From positions 1 to 5,258 of the forward strand of contig CAYLHU010000030.1 in assembly GCA_964383715.1 (NCBI GenBank): 5,258 nucleotides of DNA, read 5' to 3'. The translations under genes and the position numbers were made by a program. Origin of the DNA: CAYLHU01 sp964383715 (GTDB lineage: Bacteria; Patescibacteriota; Minisyncoccia; Minisyncoccales; CG1-02-41-26). Shown here one piece after another: positions 5,087 to 5,258 of this stretch. Each line of letters opens with the position of its first letter. The first letter of the stretch is position 1. The notes under the pieces were generated by a model, which made no database searches, was not told where the DNA came from, and saw nothing but the letters and a program-made list of their open reading frames with translations.

Positions 5087-5094
5087 CTATCCTC

Positions 5095-5168
5095 CGGGGC
5101 ATAGTGTAATTGGTTAACATGCGCGCATGGGGTGCGCGCGACTCCCGGTTCGAGTCCGGGTGCCCCGA
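5095..5168 (+). tRNA. tRNA-Pro, anticodon GGG
   Basis: A complete cloverleaf can be drawn. The acceptor CGGGGCA pairs with TGCCCCG (7 bp). The D stem is GTGT/ACAT with loop AATTGGTTA. The anticodon stem CGCGC/GCGCG carries loop ATGGGGT. The variable loop is CGACT, and the T stem CCCGG/CCGGG carries loop TTCGAGT. The anticodon GGG reads CCC and CCU proline codons. The C1-G72 pair with A73 is the proline identity signature in bacteria, and A32-U38 is typical of this isoacceptor. CCA is not encoded (CA follows A73), so it must be added by the CCA-adding enzyme. Confidence 0.97.
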
Positions 5169-5172
5169 CATT

Positions 5173-5209
5173 AGAACAAGTTAATAAGCGGAGCGAATTT
5201 ACTTGTTCT
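5173..5209. repeat. Hairpin downstream of tRNA-Pro
   Basis: AGAACAAGT (5173-5181) pairs with ACTTGTTCT (5201-5209), and three more pairs follow a T-T mismatch (5183-5185 with 5197-5199). It begins 4 nt after the tRNA discriminator region. Only TTA follows on the plus strand, so termination is possible but not supported by a T-run. Confidence 0.7.
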
Positions 5210-5258
5210 TATGCCCTGAACGAACATAGTGAGCGAAGGACTAACAAGTTAATAAGCG
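5175..5258. repeat. 16-bp direct repeat, second copy at window edge
   Basis: AACAAGTTAATAAGCG occurs at 5175-5190 and again at 5243-5258, a period of 68 nt. The second copy ends exactly at the last base of the window. Between them lies GAACGAACATAGTGAGCGAAGG, whose GAGCGAA also occurs at 5191-5197. Confidence 0.9.

Overview
This is an AT-rich bacterial window of 5.26 kb. It holds six protein genes and one tRNA, most of them core translation genes. The style suggests a reduced, uncultivated genome of the Candidate Phyla Radiation (Patescibacteria, probably Parcubacteria-like). The clues are short AT-rich spacers built from degenerate TAATTAG-type repeats, small hairpins with GAA/TTC triloops, several starts without a Shine-Dalgarno, a tRNA without an encoded CCA, and ribosomal proteins that are recognisable but lineage-modified. 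This placement is an inference from style and has not been tested by a search.

Left two thirds (58-3213, minus strand): the str cluster in canonical order, rpsL (S12) -> rpsG (S7) -> fusA (EF-G). rpsG and fusA are 3 nt apart. rpsL and rpsG are separated by an unusually long 177 nt repeat-rich spacer. No tuf gene follows fusA. Instead, eight perfect heptamers (GTTACAC on the plus strand) begin 1 nt after the fusA stop and run to the window edge.

Middle (3214-3554): a 341 nt leader region upstream of rpsL. It carries a second perfect copy of the first 20 nt of the rpsL coding sequence, 122 nt upstream of the real one, and three hairpins with GAA triloops (minus-strand sense). It also has a possible promoter and the intrinsic terminator of the next gene.

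3555-3980 (minus): a single small gene for a 117-aa protein with a degenerate receiver-like look. It has its own near-consensus promoter (TTGACA-17-TATACT) and an intrinsic terminator, so it reads as an independent transcription unit. 3977-4603 (minus): a compact M50 site-2-type membrane metalloprotease.

4604-4861: a divergent intergenic region dominated by a 17-bp perfect inverted repeat. It bounds a 103 bp MITE-like segment flanked by TA. 4862-5168 (plus): rpmB (L28, four-cysteine form), then tRNA-Pro(GGG) 8 nt later. The last 90 nt hold a hairpin and a 16-bp direct repeat whose second copy ends exactly at the window edge.

The coding content is ordinary. The unusual material is in the spacers: a duplicated rpsL start, the hairpin cluster, the MITE-like element and the repeats at both ends. 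I found no convincing new multi-gene system.
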